A program made the position numbers and the translations under genes. A stretch of 32,088 bases of DNA from Spirochaetota bacterium (lineage in GTDB: Bacteria > Spirochaetota > Spirochaetia > DSM-27196 > PWMO01), in the NCBI GenBank assembly GCA_009908735.1, contig JAAAOR010000087.1, positions 1 to 32,088 on the forward strand, written 5' to 3'. Each line of letters starts with the position of its first letter. Positions within the stretch are counted from its first letter, which is position 1. Positions 14,496-22,112 of the stretch are shown piece by piece. The notes under the pieces were generated by a model. The model searched no databases, had not been told where the DNA came from, and was given only the letters and a program-made list of their open reading frames with translations.

Positions 14496-15485
14496 CTAAG
14501 ACGAATACCTGACGGCATTGCCACCGCTCTCCCTCGCTGCAAAGGCGCGCTCGTGCGCTGCCTCGATCAGAGCCTCGGCATCGTAGGTCCACTCGGTCGA
14601 CGAGGCGATCCCGATACTGACGGTAAGCTGGAAACCGTCGGCAGCGATAATGTCGGATATGTCGATGGCGTTCATGGCCGGCTGCACTTCGCCGGCCCGC
14701 GCGACGGCCGCGTTAAGGTCGGTTTCCGGCATGAGGAGCGCGAGCTCGTTCCCTCGAAAACGCACAGCCGACTCACCCGGAAGTGCCAGTTTCTGTAGCG
14801 TTCGGGCCATACGTTTCAGGGTTCGGTCCCCCGCCTCGTGACCGTAGGTGTCGTTCACCGCCTTGAAATTATCCGGTTTTACCATCATGACCGAAACAGG
14901 GACGGATTCGCCGCCCGCGACGTAACTGCTGTCGCTGCCGAGGAGGCGGGCTAGTTCATCGAGGAGATACGCATCGTTGTAGAGCCCGCTGAGCTTGTCC
15001 ATGTGGAGCTGGTGGCGCAGCTCTTTGACCCAGGTTGCGTTCTCGGAGATGACCCGGTTGGTGGAGCGGATGCGGGATGCAACCGTGGCGATGAGGCGAT
15101 AAAGGACCCGTGCAAACATGGAGGGGTGCTCGTGGATGATATCCTCGAGGGCGAGATTACGGCGAGGAAACAGCAGTACGCGCGTGTCGCCGTCCGCCAC
15201 GGCGGCTGCGGTCCGGGCGCCGCCGCCCATTAGATCGAGCTCTCCGAAGGACTCTCCCGAGATGAAGCGGGCCACGTCCACGCCATCACCGTCATCTCGG
15301 CGAATGACCACCGCGCCGCGATCGATCAAGCAGAGCTCCTGCGCCTGTGCACCCCGCTCGAAGATGTGCTCTCCATCGGCGAACTCGTAGTAGGCACCGT
15401 AGCCGGCGATGATCGTCATCTCATCATCGGCGAGATCATCGAAGATCGTCGAATTTCGAAGCAGTGATACTGTCCGGTCCGACAT
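14496..15485 (-). CDS. Cyclic-nucleotide-binding protein with degenerate GGDEF domain
   Basis: A 329-residue paralogue of the next gene. cNMP-binding domain (~10-130) with cassette SFGELDLMGGGARTAA keeping Glu82 and Arg91. The GGDEF domain (~163-325) has RGNEL (244-248) in place of GGDEF, and Lys203 in place of the first metal-binding Asp (VKPDNFK), so it should not make c-di-GMP. The guanine-recognition part FKAVNDTYGHEAGD is however intact, so GTP or c-di-GMP binding as a sensor or regulatory subunit is plausible. No RxxD inhibitory site is seen. ATG 15485 is preferred over 15503 because the promoter's -10 box covers 15502-15507. It is the first gene of the operon that continues into the active cyclase and the DHH phosphoesterase. 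Confidence 0.9.
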   Translation of the reverse strand: MSDRTVSLLRNSTIFDDLADDEMTIIAGYGAYYEFADGEHIFERGAQAQELCLIDRGAVVIRRDDGDGVDVARFISGESFGELDLMGGGARTAAAVADGDTRVLLFPRRNLALEDIIHEHPSMFARVLYRLIATVASRIRSTNRVISENATWVKELRHQLHMDKLSGLYNDAYLLDELARLLGSDSSYVAGGESVPVSVMMVKPDNFKAVNDTYGHEAGDRTLKRMARTLQKLALPGESAVRFRGNELALLMPETDLNAAVARAGEVQPAMNAIDISDIIAADGFQLTVSIGIASSTEWTYDAEALIEAAHERAFAARESGGNAVRYSS

Positions 15486-15501
15486 CGCGTTCACGAACCT
15501 C

Positions 15502-15530
15502 ATTATCGTGATGCGCGGGGCGTGTGACAA
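15502..15530 (-). promoter_or_regulatory. Strong promoter of the cNMP-GGDEF/DHH operon
   Basis: Minus strand TTGTCA (15530-15525), a 17-base spacer and GATAAT (15507-15502): five of six consensus bases in each box. The expected start is near 15495, about ten bases before ATG 15485, so the leader is very short. Confidence 0.65.
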
Positions 15531-15573
15531 CCGTGCGCCGGATAACCCCGGGTGGTTTATTTTTGTGAATGAG

Positions 15574-16692
15574 ATGGCTATCCTTAAGTGGATGGGATAC
15601 GAAAATGCCCCCCGAGGCGGCGGGACGCGCTCTCTCGTCTTTAGCCGCGTGTCCTTCGTGCTCATCCTTCTCGGAATTACTGTGGTGTTCGCGTTTCTCG
15701 TGCGGCGCTTTGTCATGCCCACTCTTCTCGCCGCCATTACCAGCGCGCTGTTCGCGCCCCTGTATCGGTGGATGGAGCGCCGGCTGCGCGGGCCGAAGCC
15801 GGCGGCCGCAGCGACTCTCGGCGTTGTCCTGCTGGTATTCGTGATACCGCTTGGCGCTTTCGGCTACCTCGCAGTTGACAATCTGATCTTTCAGCTCGAT
15901 CGCGTCGGCCGCAACAGCGAGCAGATTGGGGCATGGCTCACCGATGCGGCGGAGCGCCTTTCCTGGATGCCGGTTATTCGGGGCCTCGAGGTGGAGACGT
16001 TCGTGGATAGTGGAGAGATTCCGGAATCGCTGTCCGGATTCACCTCGCGGCTGGCAAGCGGGGTGCGGGACTTCGTGAGCGGTGTCGGCAACTTCTTGCT
16101 GCTCCTCTTTATCTATCTCTACTGCCTATACTTCTTCCTCAAGGACGGCAACCGCATGCTCGAGGCCGTATTCGATAAGGTTCCCATGCGGAGTGCCGAC
16201 AAGCGCGATCTCCTCGCGAAGTTCGTCTCGGTCACCCGCGCAACCATCAAGGGAACCTTCGTTATCGGCCTTTTCCAGGGGGCCATCGGCGGTATCGTTA
16301 TGGCCGCTCTCGGCGTCCCAGGCGCTCTGGTGTGGGGCGTGCTGCTCGTTTTTCTCGCGGCGATCCCCAACTTCGGCGCCGTGCTCATCTGGTTGCCGAT
16401 ATCCGTGGGCCTTTTCGTTCAAGGGGAGCTGGTTCGTGGAACGCTCATGGTGGTTCTCGGCGGCGGGCTCGTGGGAATGGTGGATTATCTCCTCCGTCCC
16501 CGACTGATCGGCGACGATATCCGGATTCATGAGATTCTCGTGCTCTTCGGCGTTCTCGGTGGCTTGGTTGTCTTCGGCGTGTTTGGGCTCATCATCGGTC
16601 CGATCGTTATGGCCGTCTTCGTGCAGCTCTGGAGCATCTACGCCGAGATGTTTAGGGGTGAGCTTGAGTACACATCGAACGACACCCAATGA
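15574..16692 (+). CDS. AI-2E family transporter (DUF20/PerM-type membrane protein)
   Basis: A 372-residue inner-membrane protein. The start is taken as ATG 15574 (MAILKWMGYE); GTG 15565 and ATG 15592 are alternatives, none with a strong ribosome binding site, and longer forms run over the divergent promoter. Hydrophobic segments: two at ~25-75, one at ~90-110, then after a soluble loop (~115-180) a block of five from ~195 to 360, ending in the typical family C-terminus (PRLIGDDIRIHEILVLFGVL then FGLIIGPIVMAVF). The family includes the AI-2 exporter TqsA and Na+/H+ antiporters, so the substrate is not determined. It is divergent from the cNMP-GGDEF operon, and the TraR/DksA gene follows after 109 bases. 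Confidence 0.92.
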   Translation: MAILKWMGYENAPRGGGTRSLVFSRVSFVLILLGITVVFAFLVRRFVMPTLLAAITSALFAPLYRWMERRLRGPKPAAAATLGVVLLVFVIPLGAFGYLAVDNLIFQLDRVGRNSEQIGAWLTDAAERLSWMPVIRGLEVETFVDSGEIPESLSGFTSRLASGVRDFVSGVGNFLLLLFIYLYCLYFFLKDGNRMLEAVFDKVPMRSADKRDLLAKFVSVTRATIKGTFVIGLFQGAIGGIVMAALGVPGALVWGVLLVFLAAIPNFGAVLIWLPISVGLFVQGELVRGTLMVVLGGGLVGMVDYLLRPRLIGDDIRIHEILVLFGVLGGLVVFGVFGLIIGPIVMAVFVQLWSIYAEMFRGELEYTSNDTQ

Positions 16693-16764
16693 TTCACTCG
16701 TTTTAGCCGGTTCCCCGCTCGAGAATAACCCGACAGGTGTATGCTGCTCTGAACCGCCTCCGCC

Positions 16765-16795
16765 TATACTGGCCTCAGTTCCTATGTGAAGGAGG
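16765..16795 (+). promoter_or_regulatory. -10 box and ribosome binding site of the TraR/DksA gene
   Basis: TATACT at 16765-16770 lies in the 109-base gap; the -35 position holds no good match. AAGGAGG at 16789-16795, six bases before the ATG, is the strongest Shine-Dalgarno sequence in the window, suggesting high translation. Confidence 0.45.
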
Positions 16796-16801
16796 AAAGG
16801 C

Positions 16802-17179
16802 ATGAATAAGCATTTTCGTGAGCGAATGAGCAGAAACCTGCGACGAATGGAGCAGGAAATAGTGGACCGGCTGAGCGTTGAGTATGATTCGATGCAGACG
16901 ATGGTGGAATCCGCGGCCGGCAAGGATGAGATCGACCTCGCAGAGGAGCATGTCGATCGGGAAACCTTGGAAATGCTCGGCGAGCAGGACAGAAACCGCC
17001 TGTCGCGTGTAAGCGCCGCACTGCGGCGGATGCATACCCGCGGTTACGGAAAGTGTCAGCAATGCGGCCGTCCGATATCGGAGAAGCGACTCGAGGCAAT
17101 ACCGGATGCACTGTTGTGCTTTGAGTGTAAACATTCGAGGGAGCAGGGCGGTCGGCGCTGGACCGCGGTGCGCCTTTAG
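16802..17179 (+). CDS. TraR/DksA-family zinc-finger protein
   Basis: A 125-residue cytoplasmic protein. An N-terminal coiled coil (~1-75) leads to a C4 zinc finger: Cys85/Cys88 (KCQQCG) and Cys106/Cys109 (LCFECK). The coiled-coil tip region contains Asp42-Glu-Ile-Asp45-Leu-Ala47, matching the DxxDxA motif by which DksA acts in the RNA polymerase secondary channel. DksA itself is about 150 residues; this shorter version resembles general DksA/TraR-type proteins, so ppGpp-linked control of transcription initiation is plausible but not certain. The start is fixed by a strong AAGGAGG six bases upstream. The HAD gene follows on the same strand after 50 bases. Confidence 0.92.
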   Translation: MNKHFRERMSRNLRRMEQEIVDRLSVEYDSMQTMVESAAGKDEIDLAEEHVDRETLEMLGEQDRNRLSRVSAALRRMHTRGYGKCQQCGRPISEKRLEAIPDALLCFECKHSREQGGRRWTAVRL

Positions 17180-17229
17180 TGGCCGCCGCGGGCTGACGAA
17201 GTGCCGGCATTCGTGGTATCCCGTCTGTC

Positions 17230-17904
17230 ATGCGCTACCGATGCCTGATCCTCGACCACGATGACACCAGCGTCCGAAGCACAGCGGATATCCACTACCC
17301 CTCCTACGTGGAGGTGATGCGCCGGCTGCGTCCCGGCGTGGAGCCCCTCGATATTCACGGCTTTCTCGAGAAGAACTTCGACCCCGGCATCATCGCATTT
17401 CTCACCAGGGAGGTGGGCCTCACCTCCGACGAGCTCAAGCTCGAGTACGAGATTTGGCGCAGTTTCACGAGCTCCACGGTCCCGTCTTTTTTCCCCGGCG
17501 TAGTAGAGCTCTTGGAAGAGTACCGAGGCCATGGCGGCCTCGTCGCCGTAGTGTCGCACTCCGAGGAAGACATTATTCGGTGGCATTACAGGGAGGCGTC
17601 CGGCGGGGTGTTCGCGCCTGACTTCATCATGGGCTGGCACAACGAGGAGCATAAGCGAAAACCGAGCGCATATCCGGTTGAGCGGGTGCTCGAAGAGCTC
17701 GGCGTGGGTGCCGATGAGGCCCTGGTCGTTGACGATCTCAAACCCGGGGTAACCATGGCCCGGGCTGCCGGCGTCGCGGTGGCCGGAGCCGGGTGGGGAC
17801 ACGAAGTAGGGTCAATCGTCGAACAGATGCGCAGCCTGTGCGACGTTTATTTCAAGAGTGTTGACGATCTTCGGGAGTATCTCCTGGCGCCCGCGTCCGG
17901 TTGA
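17230..17904 (+). CDS. HAD-superfamily hydrolase
   Basis: A 224-residue cytoplasmic phosphatase-type enzyme. Motif I is LILDHDDTSV with nucleophile Asp9 and general acid Asp11; a helical cap (~20-95) follows; motif II is AVVSHSEED (Ser near 110); motif III is the Lys in EHKRKPSAYP; motif IV is ALVVDDLKPG. Subfamily I architecture similar to phosphoglycolate-phosphatase-like or beta-phosphoglucomutase-like enzymes; the substrate is not predictable. ATG 17230 has no good ribosome binding site, but the next in-frame ATG would remove motif I. It may be co-transcribed with the TraR/DksA gene. Its last 58 bases overlap the end of a convergent membrane-protein gene. Confidence 0.9.
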   Translation: MRYRCLILDHDDTSVRSTADIHYPSYVEVMRRLRPGVEPLDIHGFLEKNFDPGIIAFLTREVGLTSDELKLEYEIWRSFTSSTVPSFFPGVVELLEEYRGHGGLVAVVSHSEEDIIRWHYREASGGVFAPDFIMGWHNEEHKRKPSAYPVERVLEELGVGADEALVVDDLKPGVTMARAAGVAVAGAGWGHEVGSIVEQMRSLCDVYFKSVDDLREYLLAPASG

Positions 17905-18404
17905 TTCGTGCGGCCACGCGCCTTCGTCGCAACACGCACGATGACGCCGGCGGCGCGGCCGCAGAGGCCAAGCAGGAGAAGCCGAAGCAGGTAGGTTGTG
18001 CCCTCTGTCGCGGTGAAGCCGGCCACTGTTACCACCGCCACTGCCGCCGGTGATTGCAGCGCCCACAGCGCGGTGCAGTGAAGGGCTTCCGCCGCCATGA
18101 TCGCAGTCCCCTGCGGAACGGAACCGGGGACCGGTAGCCGGTCCCGTGGCTCCGTCCCCGAGAGGTAGACCAGTCCAAAACCCAGTCTCACCTGCACGAG
18201 CGGGAAAGCGATCGGCAGAAGCCACTTGGCGAGAAACAGCGCGAGCTCGATAGACGATGCCTCCTCCGATCCCGCGGTGGATGGCCAGAGGGCCAGAACA
18301 AGCAGGAGCAGCAGGAACAGATAGGCACTCTGGGCGCGGCGGTAGCGCCGGTCGTTCGCGAAGTTTGCCATGCTCATCTTAAAGAGGCCCCGTACCCTGC
18401 GCAT
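17847..18404 (-). CDS. Membrane protein of unknown function
   Basis: A 185-residue protein with three or four hydrophobic segments (~27-41, ~53-80, ~100-130 and ~137-158), flanked by a basic N-terminus (MRRVRGLFKMSMANF) and a very basic C-terminal tail (RVATKARG...RRYSRRSS). The topology puts both ends in the cytoplasm by the positive-inside rule. I do not recognise a family. The ATG lies three bases after the stop of the 625-residue envelope protein, with GCAGG just before it inside that gene's end, so the two are certainly one operon and probably partners. The final 58 bases are antisense to the HAD hydrolase gene, and the C-terminal tail is the least protein-like part. Confidence 0.75.
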   Translation of the reverse strand: MRRVRGLFKMSMANFANDRRYRRAQSAYLFLLLLLVLALWPSTAGSEEASSIELALFLAKWLLPIAFPLVQVRLGFGLVYLSGTEPRDRLPVPGSVPQGTAIMAAEALHCTALWALQSPAAVAVVTVAGFTATEGTTYLLRLLLLGLCGRAAGVIVRVATKARGRTNQPDAGARRYSRRSSTLLK

Positions 18405-18407
18405 GTC

Positions 18408-20285
18408 TTACCTGCTCCCCCGGATACCACTCAAGAGCGGGTGCTGAAGCGAGAACATGGCCACCGTGACCGCACTACGTCCGTACGTGTCGGAGACGAC
18501 AACCGGCAAGAGGGGCTCATCGACGAACGCAATCAGGACGGGGCCGATGCCGGAAACCACCTCTCGAAACCTCCTTAGCATGCGAGCCCTTTCAACGCCC
18601 ACTGATCGCTGCATGCTTCGCTCGGAGACTGCCGTGACAAGGTTCGCGCGAAAAACGCCTCCGCGTTCGATGTCGCCGAGCTCGAAGAGCTTGCCGTTCC
18701 ACAGGAGCACCCCGTCGGTAAGACTCCTTGTCGAGGCGTTTCGCAGGGAGAGATTGACTCCTCGCGACGAAAACGCGAGGCCCGCGGTGACGTCGAGGGC
18801 GAGGGTCGTCTGCAAAAAGTGGTAATTCTGTTCTCCCCGCTCAAGCGAGGTGAGGAGCGTGCTCTCCGTTGTCCCCTGTCGCACGGAAACCATGCTGCCT
18901 GCGAGCGGTACCGGTTGCAGCGCGGTGGGAAGGCCGATTTCAAGCCCGCCACCCGTCCGCGATGCGGCAATCAGATCCTTTTCCAGGATGCCCGGCGTAG
19001 GTTCGCTATCGTGGCTCAAGGCCGACCCACGAAAGAGCTCGCCCTCGGCGATGGCAGCCGGCTTCGTCCAGCTGCCCCGGGCCGTCCCGTGCAGCAGCAG
19101 TATCGAGACCGCCACTGCGAGCGCAGCCGGGCGCACTACGGCGGCACGCGCGGGGAGGTGGCTGCGGGAAAGTCGTCTTGTGAGGACGGCCATGAAAACG
19201 ACATACAGCAGGCCGACTGCGGCAACCGCGCCGCGACCCGGAAATAGCCGGGCGCCGTTGGAGACGATGGCTTCTCCGACGACGCTGTCCGAAGCCGTCC
19301 GTCGAATCATGGTGGGGACGCGGACCCGCCCGACCGGTGACAGAGGCGGAAACGCCTCTCGCCATACGCCGCTGCCCGGCATTGCGATACGGCCGAGCGT
19401 TGAGACACTCGTGGCGACGAAGGCGATGCTGCCTTTCCCGCGGTCCTCATAGGCAATGAGTGGGATACCGCGGCGGGGGACCGTTTGTGCACCCTCATCG
19501 GGATCGAAGCTGGAATAAAAAATGCTCGCGCTCCTCCCGATGATGCCAAGGGGAAAGAGGTCGTTCCATTCGGCCGGCATGCCCCGTGTGAGATCTCCCA
19601 CGCGCCCCGGCAGGAGCTTACCGATTGTGGCCCCGTCGGCCGGCGACAGATGCGGGCCGCCGACAGTGATCACCCTGCCTCCCCGCCTCACCCAGACATC
19701 GAGAGCCGCCACCGTCTTGGTGGAGAGACTCGCGAGACGCGAGTCGTAGAGAACCACCGTGTCAATCGTGTCGTATCCGAGCGGGTCGGCAGGTAGCTCA
19801 CTTGGGCTCACGTATATGATGCTCGCGTTATCGGCCATGGTGGCGCGGATACGATCGAGAAGCTCGAGCGCGCCCGGGCGCCCCGCCACCAGGACGATTC
19901 TACCGGAGCGGGCAGGCGCCGAGAGGGTCCACAGAACGTTCCGCGGCGCTCCGTCGTCGGGTCGCAACGAAACCTTCACTTCGAACTCCGATGCCGGTGT
20001 AGGTATCACGATTTCTATGGGCAGACTGCCCGCGGTGTCCATCTCGATGCGGCGAATAATCCGGTAGCGGGTTTCCTCTGTTTCGACTACGGTGAAGGAC
20101 ACATCGCCCCGAAAGGGAGCCGTGGGCGAAATCAGGCGGGTGTGCACGGGGACCCAGGATCCCGCGAGAAACATCCCGTCGAATCCCGCAATCGGATCTG
20201 TCAGCCGCACCTCCTCGGCATGAGACGTCGGGCCGGCGACCAGGAATATAAGGGAGATGATGTGAGCAGCCCTGCGGAGCAGCAC
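18408..20285 (-). CDS. Envelope protein with GATase-like domain and two membrane segments
   Basis: A 625-residue protein, GTG start at 20285 with AGAGG ten bases upstream. Layout: signal peptide (1-23, AAHIISLIFLVAGPTSHA), a periplasmic part (~24-350), two transmembrane helices (~352-369 and ~383-400), then a second soluble domain (~405-625). In the first part, TIDTVVLYDSRLASLSTKTV then WVRRGGRVITVGG (residues ~173-210) is a flavodoxin/class-I-glutamine-amidotransferase-like strand-helix-strand pattern, as in large membrane proteins that accompany BatA/MoxR-type clusters. No catalytic Cys-His pair is visible, so it is probably non-enzymatic. It is 12 bases behind the DtxR gene and three bases before a small membrane protein, suggesting metal-linked expression of a two-protein envelope complex. 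Function unknown. Confidence 0.82.
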   Translation of the reverse strand: MLLRRAAHIISLIFLVAGPTSHAEEVRLTDPIAGFDGMFLAGSWVPVHTRLISPTAPFRGDVSFTVVETEETRYRIIRRIEMDTAGSLPIEIVIPTPASEFEVKVSLRPDDGAPRNVLWTLSAPARSGRIVLVAGRPGALELLDRIRATMADNASIIYVSPSELPADPLGYDTIDTVVLYDSRLASLSTKTVAALDVWVRRGGRVITVGGPHLSPADGATIGKLLPGRVGDLTRGMPAEWNDLFPLGIIGRSASIFYSSFDPDEGAQTVPRRGIPLIAYEDRGKGSIAFVATSVSTLGRIAMPGSGVWREAFPPLSPVGRVRVPTMIRRTASDSVVGEAIVSNGARLFPGRGAVAAVGLLYVVFMAVLTRRLSRSHLPARAAVVRPAALAVAVSILLLHGTARGSWTKPAAIAEGELFRGSALSHDSEPTPGILEKDLIAASRTGGGLEIGLPTALQPVPLAGSMVSVRQGTTESTLLTSLERGEQNYHFLQTTLALDVTAGLAFSSRGVNLSLRNASTRSLTDGVLLWNGKLFELGDIERGGVFRANLVTAVSERSMQRSVGVERARMLRRFREVVSGIGPVLIAFVDEPLLPVVVSDTYGRSAVTVAMFSLQHPLLSGIRGSR

Positions 20286-20297
20286 CGGGTGATACCT

Positions 20298-20975
20298 CTA
20301 TCGCACGAGTATCTTCTGTCCGAGGTCGTATCCGAGCGTGAACGAGACGCCCGACTCAGTTGCCTGGACGGATATGGTGCCGGCGGTCTCGTTCTTCTCG
20401 GTGAGTACGAAGCGGGCGCCCGGTATGAGGCCCCGCTCCTTCATGAGGGTCAGGAAATCGGCGTCGTCGGACCCAATGCGGGCCACTTCAAACTCGGCTC
20501 CGTGGGGGACCTCAGACAGCGGAACGAAATGAGGGGCCTCGACGGTGCCGTCGGCACGCGGGATCGGGTCACCGTGAGGGTCTACTGTCGGATATTCGAG
20601 CAGCATGTCCACGCGCTCAATAAATGTCTCAGAGACAGCGTGCTCGAGCTCCTCCGCTTCGAGGTGGAGCTCGCTCCAGTCATAGCCGAGCACCCGCTCG
20701 AGGAAAGTCTCGATCAGCCGGTGGCGCCGGATCATTCGCAGTGCGAGGCGTCGCCCCTCCTCGGTAAGCTCTGCGCCCTTTCGCGGGTAGTACGTGATCA
20801 TGTCCGCCTCGTGGAGATGCTTCACCATGGCGGTAGCCGAGCCCGGTGTTACGTCCATAGCCGCTGAGAGCGTCTTCATCTGAACCACGTTTCCCGTCTT
20901 GAGGTGCTCAAGTAGATAGAGTGTCTTTACGTATTGTTCAACGGTTCGTGTGGGCAATCGGGCTCCTGTCGTCAT
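20298..20975 (-). CDS. DtxR/MntR-family metal-dependent repressor with FeoA-like C-terminal domain
   Basis: A 225-residue regulator. Winged helix (~8-72: TVEQYVKTLYLLEHL, then recognition helix TPGSATAMVKHLHEADMI), metal-binding dimerisation domain (~73-135) with His85 in RRHRLIETFL and Glu110/Glu111/His112 in EAEELEHAVSE, and an SH3/FeoA-like domain (~150-225: VPLSEVPHGAEFEVARIG). Glu13 replaces the first MntR Asp position. The three-domain form is that of DtxR/IdeR. Iron or manganese is the expected co-repressor; which is not decided. ATG 20975 is chosen as the family-like start; the longer frame begins with an Arg-rich stretch inside the promoter. It heads an operon with the two envelope proteins that follow at 12- and 3-base gaps. 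Confidence 0.9.
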   Translation of the reverse strand: MTTGARLPTRTVEQYVKTLYLLEHLKTGNVVQMKTLSAAMDVTPGSATAMVKHLHEADMITYYPRKGAELTEEGRRLALRMIRRHRLIETFLERVLGYDWSELHLEAEELEHAVSETFIERVDMLLEYPTVDPHGDPIPRADGTVEAPHFVPLSEVPHGAEFEVARIGSDDADFLTLMKERGLIPGARFVLTEKNETAGTISVQATESGVSFTLGYDLGQKILVR

Positions 20976-21014
20976 GCGCCCCGTCGGTATGGGCCGGCGG
21001 AGCGATAAAGCGTT

Positions 21015-21043
21015 ATTGTATCCGCGGCGGCGGCGCCGCACAA
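21015..21043 (-). promoter_or_regulatory. Promoter of the DtxR operon
   Basis: Minus strand TTGTGC (21043-21038), 17-base GC-rich spacer, TACAAT (21020-21015). The start would be about 21008, giving a leader of about 33 bases. Autoregulation by the DtxR protein is possible, but no clear 19-bp dyad is seen. Confidence 0.5.
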
Positions 21044-21080
21044 GCGAAGACTACAGTCACCCTGCAGTCCGCGCGGCCAC

Positions 21081-22100
21081 TCAAGTTCCATGCTCTTCGA
21101 GAAGATACCAGCGCAGGAAGCGGGTAATCGGATCCGCCGCCCGCATGCCGTACCCTCCGGCCTTCAAATAGGCGCGAGGTATGTGTCGATCGGCGAGGAA
21201 TCGGTAGACAAGCTCATCGCGGTCGGCCATCTGTGACAGGGTGAGTTTGATGCCACCGGAGGAGGGGAGCTCGTCGTACTCGTATGGATCGGCGCCGTAG
21301 AGTACAATCGCGAGGTCTGGTGCTTCTGAAGCATCGAGCTCAGCGAGCTGCTCGAGTGCCTCCTCGAGGCGGGGTGCGTAGGTACCCTCGTCACCCTCGG
21401 CGATAGGAACGTCGATGTCACTCGGGATATGCGAGGGGTGAAGAGAGCCGTCCGGCAGGCGCTCGCGCCGGTCGAGGGGCCATCCGCGGGCCATGTGAAT
21501 GCTGAGGGTGCGGATCGAGTCGTCACCCACGGTAAGCTCGGCGGTACCGTCACCCTTATGGACATCGAGATCAATGATCCAGATCCGCTGCGCGCGGTCG
21601 TCCGCCTGGATCTTCCGGGCGGCAAGCACCACGTCGTTTACCAGACAAAACCCGTCGCCGGTTTCGCGCTTACCGTGGTGCATTCCGCCGCCGAGATAGA
21701 AACAACTTCCGTGCTCCAACGCATGTCGGCAGCATTCGTAGCTTCCGGCAACGGTCTGGAGGGCAAACTCGAAAAGCTCGTCGAGAGGGCGCTCGGCACG
21801 GTCGGGATCGTATCGATGATACTTGCCCTCGGAGTCGATGAGCTCGAAGGTTCGCTGGATCTCGAGCGTCACCCTCTTCGAGTAGAGCCGCCCCACGTAT
21901 TCCTCACTGTGCACTCTTTCGAGGTCTGCGCGAGTGATGTTCGTATCGCCGCGCGGGGTGAGGGCGGCCTCGAGGAGAGGAGCCACGTCAGGCTCCCTCC
22001 GCAGGTTATCGAGGGCTTGTCGGGTTGCATTCGGTCCGATCGGGATGGCGATGCCGTATGCGCTCAGCGCGGCCCGGGGGTCGGGCGTATAGAGGATCAT
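21081..22100 (-). CDS. Histone-deacetylase-family zinc amidohydrolase
   Basis: A 339-residue enzyme of the arginase/deacetylase fold, predicted to remove acetyl or other acyl groups from lysine, polyamines or related amines. Active-site parts are all present: His141-His142 in GGGMHHG, GFCLVNDV, the zinc ligands Asp179 and His181 in IIDLDVHKGDG and Asp271 in YGADPYEYD, and the transition-state Tyr317 in AGGYG. Length matches bacterial acetoin-utilisation-protein-like members. Between residues 205 and 225 there is an insertion around the active-site rim (RGWPLDRRERLPDG). The gene starts 12 bases after the stop of the REC-GGDEF gene and is the third member of the kinase operon. No signal peptide. 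The target substrate is unknown. Confidence 0.93.
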   Translation of the reverse strand: MILYTPDPRAALSAYGIAIPIGPNATRQALDNLRREPDVAPLLEAALTPRGDTNITRADLERVHSEEYVGRLYSKRVTLEIQRTFELIDSEGKYHRYDPDRAERPLDELFEFALQTVAGSYECCRHALEHGSCFYLGGGMHHGKRETGDGFCLVNDVVLAARKIQADDRAQRIWIIDLDVHKGDGTAELTVGDDSIRTLSIHMARGWPLDRRERLPDGSLHPSHIPSDIDVPIAEGDEGTYAPRLEEALEQLAELDASEAPDLAIVLYGADPYEYDELPSSGGIKLTLSQMADRDELVYRFLADRHIPRAYLKAGGYGMRAADPITRFLRWYLLEEHGT

Positions 22101-22112
22101 TGGGCGAAGATA

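Noticed and set aside
15738..16923. Large minus-strand frames opposite the AI-2E transporter
   Set aside because: The plus strand has continuous membrane helices with family motifs; the minus frames have none.
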